The translations under genes and the position numbers were made by a program. Below are positions 3,975 to 5,291 of a stretch of 5,291 nt of DNA, piece by piece; position 1 is the first letter of the stretch; each line of letters opens with the position of its first letter. Origin of the DNA: CAXSEF01 sp050955025 (GTDB taxonomy: Bacteria > Pseudomonadota > Alphaproteobacteria > Acetobacterales > Acetobacteraceae); assembly GCA_050955025.1 (NCBI GenBank), contig JBPBQX010000356.1:1-5291 (forward strand), read 5' to 3'. Below the pieces are notes generated by a model. It made no database searches. It was given only the letters and a program-made list of their open reading frames with translations, and was not told the origin of the DNA.

Positions 3975-5291
3975 GCCGTCGCGCCTGGGCCGCATCGCCA
4001 CGACGTTGCGCGCGTCCTCGCCGGCCTCGCCCAGGACCTCGGCGACCTTGCGCGCGAGCTGGTCGCGGCGGAACGGCTTGCCGATCAGCTGCACGCCCTC
4101 GTCGAGCCGCCCGTGGTGGACGATCGAGTTCTCGGTGTAGCCCGACATGAACAGCACGCGCACCTCCGGCCGCACCGCGACCACGCGCTCGGCCACGTCG
4201 CGCCCGCGCAGCGGCCCGGGCAGCACCACGTCCGTCAGCAGCAGGTCCACCGTCGCGGCGTGGGCGCCGAACACGCGCAGCGCCTCCTCGCCGTCGGCGG
4301 CCTCCAGCACGCGGTAGCCGAGGTCGCCCAGGATCGCGCAGGCGATCTCGCGCACCGCGGCGTCGTCCTCCACCACCAGCACGCTCGCCGACCCGCGCGG
4401 CAGCTCCACCGGGGCGCGCGCCGCCGCGGCCGCCGGCATGGCGCCGCCGGCCGGGCGCGGCAGGTACAGGCGCACGGTCGTGCCCTCGCCCGGCTCGGAG
4501 TAGATCTTCACGTGCCCGCCGGACTGCTTGACGAAGCCGAACACCATCGCGAGCCCGAGCCCGGTGCCGCTGCCCTCCGGCTTGGTGGTGAAGAACGGCT
4601 CGAACACCCGCGCCACCACCTCCGGCGTCATGCCGCAGCCGGTGTCCGACACCGCGAGCATGGCGTAGTCGCCCGCGACCACCTCGGCGTGGGCGCGGGC
4701 GTAGTCCTCGTCGATCACCTTGTTGGCCAGCTCGATCGTCAGCCGCCCGCCGCCGGGCATGGCGTCGCGCGCGTTCAGCGCGAGGTTCAGCACCGCGCTC
4801 TCCAGCTGCGCCGCGTCGGCCAGCGCGGGCCACAGGCCGGCGGTCTCGACGTAGCGGATCTCGATGTGCTCGCCGAGCGTGCGGCGCAGCAGCGGCACCA
4901 GCTCCGGCATCGCGCCCGCGAGGTCGATCGGCTTCGGCGCCAGCGGCTGCCGGCGCGCGAAGGACAGGAGCTGCCCGGTCAGCGTGGCGCCGCGCTGCGC
5001 CGCCCAGGTGGCGCGCCCGATGCGCGCCTGCAGCGCCGGCTCGCCCGCGAGCCTGGCGGCCGCGAACTCCAGGTTGCCCAGGATCACGGTGAGCAGGTTG
5101 TTGAAGTCGTGCGCGATGCCGCCGGTGAGCTGGCCGATCGCCTGCATCTTCTGCGACTCGCGCAGCACCGCCTCGGCCTGGGCGCGCCGCGTCATGTCGG
5201 TGACCGTCAGCACGAAGCCGCCGTCGGGCATCGCCGTGCGCCGGACCTCGAGCTGGCGCCCGTCCGCGCGGGCGCGCTCGAACACCACCGG
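3972..5291 (-). CDS. Hybrid sensor histidine kinase with C-terminal receiver domain, 5'-truncated
   Basis: The frame is open to the right edge, so the N-terminus (input domains) lies outside; 439 residues are visible. Counting from the codon at 5288: residues 1-35 are the end of a PAS-type domain (DGRQLEVRRTAMPDGGFVLTVTDMT), joined by a short helix to the dimerisation/phosphoacceptor box IGQLTGGIAHDFNNLL with His60. The ATPase domain shows the N box (NLALNARDAMP, about 168-178), G1 (VSDTGCGM, 213-220), F box (FEPFFTTK, 229-236) and G2 (GTGLGLAMV, 241-249). After an Ala/Pro linker a receiver domain runs from about 302 to 420 with acidic pair Asp308/Asp309, phospho-acceptor Asp353 (LLLTDVVLPG), Ser382 at the usual Thr/Ser switch place and Lys404 (IGKPF). 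All catalytic residues are present, so an active kinase with an intramolecular receiver is expected. The signal sensed is unknown. It is separated by R3 from the next gene. Confidence 0.93.
   Translation of the reverse strand, partial: PVVFERARADGRQLEVRRTAMPDGGFVLTVTDMTRRAQAEAVLRESQKMQAIGQLTGGIAHDFNNLLTVILGNLEFAAARLAGEPALQARIGRATWAAQRGATLTGQLLSFARRQPLAPKPIDLAGAMPELVPLLRRTLGEHIEIRYVETAGLWPALADAAQLESAVLNLALNARDAMPGGGRLTIELANKVIDEDYARAHAEVVAGDYAMLAVSDTGCGMTPEVVARVFEPFFTTKPEGSGTGLGLAMVFGFVKQSGGHVKIYSEPGEGTTVRLYLPRPAGGAMPAAAAARAPVELPRGSASVLVVEDDAAVREIACAILGDLGYRVLEAADGEEALRVFGAHAATVDLLLTDVVLPGPLRGRDVAERVVAVRPEVRVLFMSGYTENSIVHHGRLDEGVQLIGKPFRRDQLARKVAEVLGEAGEDARNVVAMRPRRDG

Noticed and set aside
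2938..4833. A 631-residue open frame on the - strand.
   Set aside because: It crosses two well-supported genes and repeat R3 in a different frame and encodes Arg/Gly/Ala-rich low-complexity sequence. Long stop-free shadow frames are expected at this GC content.

Overview
The window is very GC-rich and gene-dense, with strong G/C bias at third codon positions. The protein set (TspO, a PAS/HisKA/REC hybrid kinase with a GGIAHDFNNLL phosphoacceptor box, an AcuI-type reductase, CrcB) and the base composition suggest an alphaproteobacterium, plausibly an Acetobacteraceae (Roseomonas-like) chromosome. That placement is inference from composition and protein style, not from a marker gene.

Layout: (1) the 3' two-thirds of a TspO/MBR tryptophan-rich sensory protein, + strand, ending at 319; (2) structured repeat copy R1, about 317-447; (3) a small secreted ankyrin-like protein (496-1131) followed after 13 nt by a CrcB/Fluc fluoride channel (1145-1615), + strand and probably one transcript; (4) a 142-nt gap containing half of a 17-nt direct repeat and a hairpin touching the Shine-Dalgarno of the next gene; (5) a YhdH/AcuI-type zinc-independent quinone or acrylyl-CoA reductase (1758-2741, +); (6) repeat copy R2, which fills the convergent gap 2742-2864; (7) a ketopantoate-reductase-family protein on the - strand (2865-3776); (8) repeat copy R3, about 3790-3974; (9) the 3' part of a hybrid sensor histidine kinase on the - strand, running off the right edge. 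No tRNA, rRNA, CRISPR array or transposase gene was seen.

The genes look like ordinary housekeeping, stress and signalling functions and do not form one obvious pathway. The most notable content is between them. Three of the four larger gaps carry copies of the same element, about 125-185 bp, always in the same orientation on the + strand whichever way the genes point. It is a chain of short perfect hairpins (A to D) whose paired bases change in compensating fashion between copies. In R1 and R2 the ends also pair with each other, and an unpaired CTTAAG sits in the middle. Four gene ends meet an element, and in all four the stop codon lies in or directly against the element's terminal arm. Copy R3 carries an extra near-palindromic segment of about 49 bp flanked by a 6-bp direct repeat. 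This looks like a dispersed, structure-conserved small repeat family (MITE- or REP-like, or a structured 3'-end RNA). It is the main candidate for something not well described.
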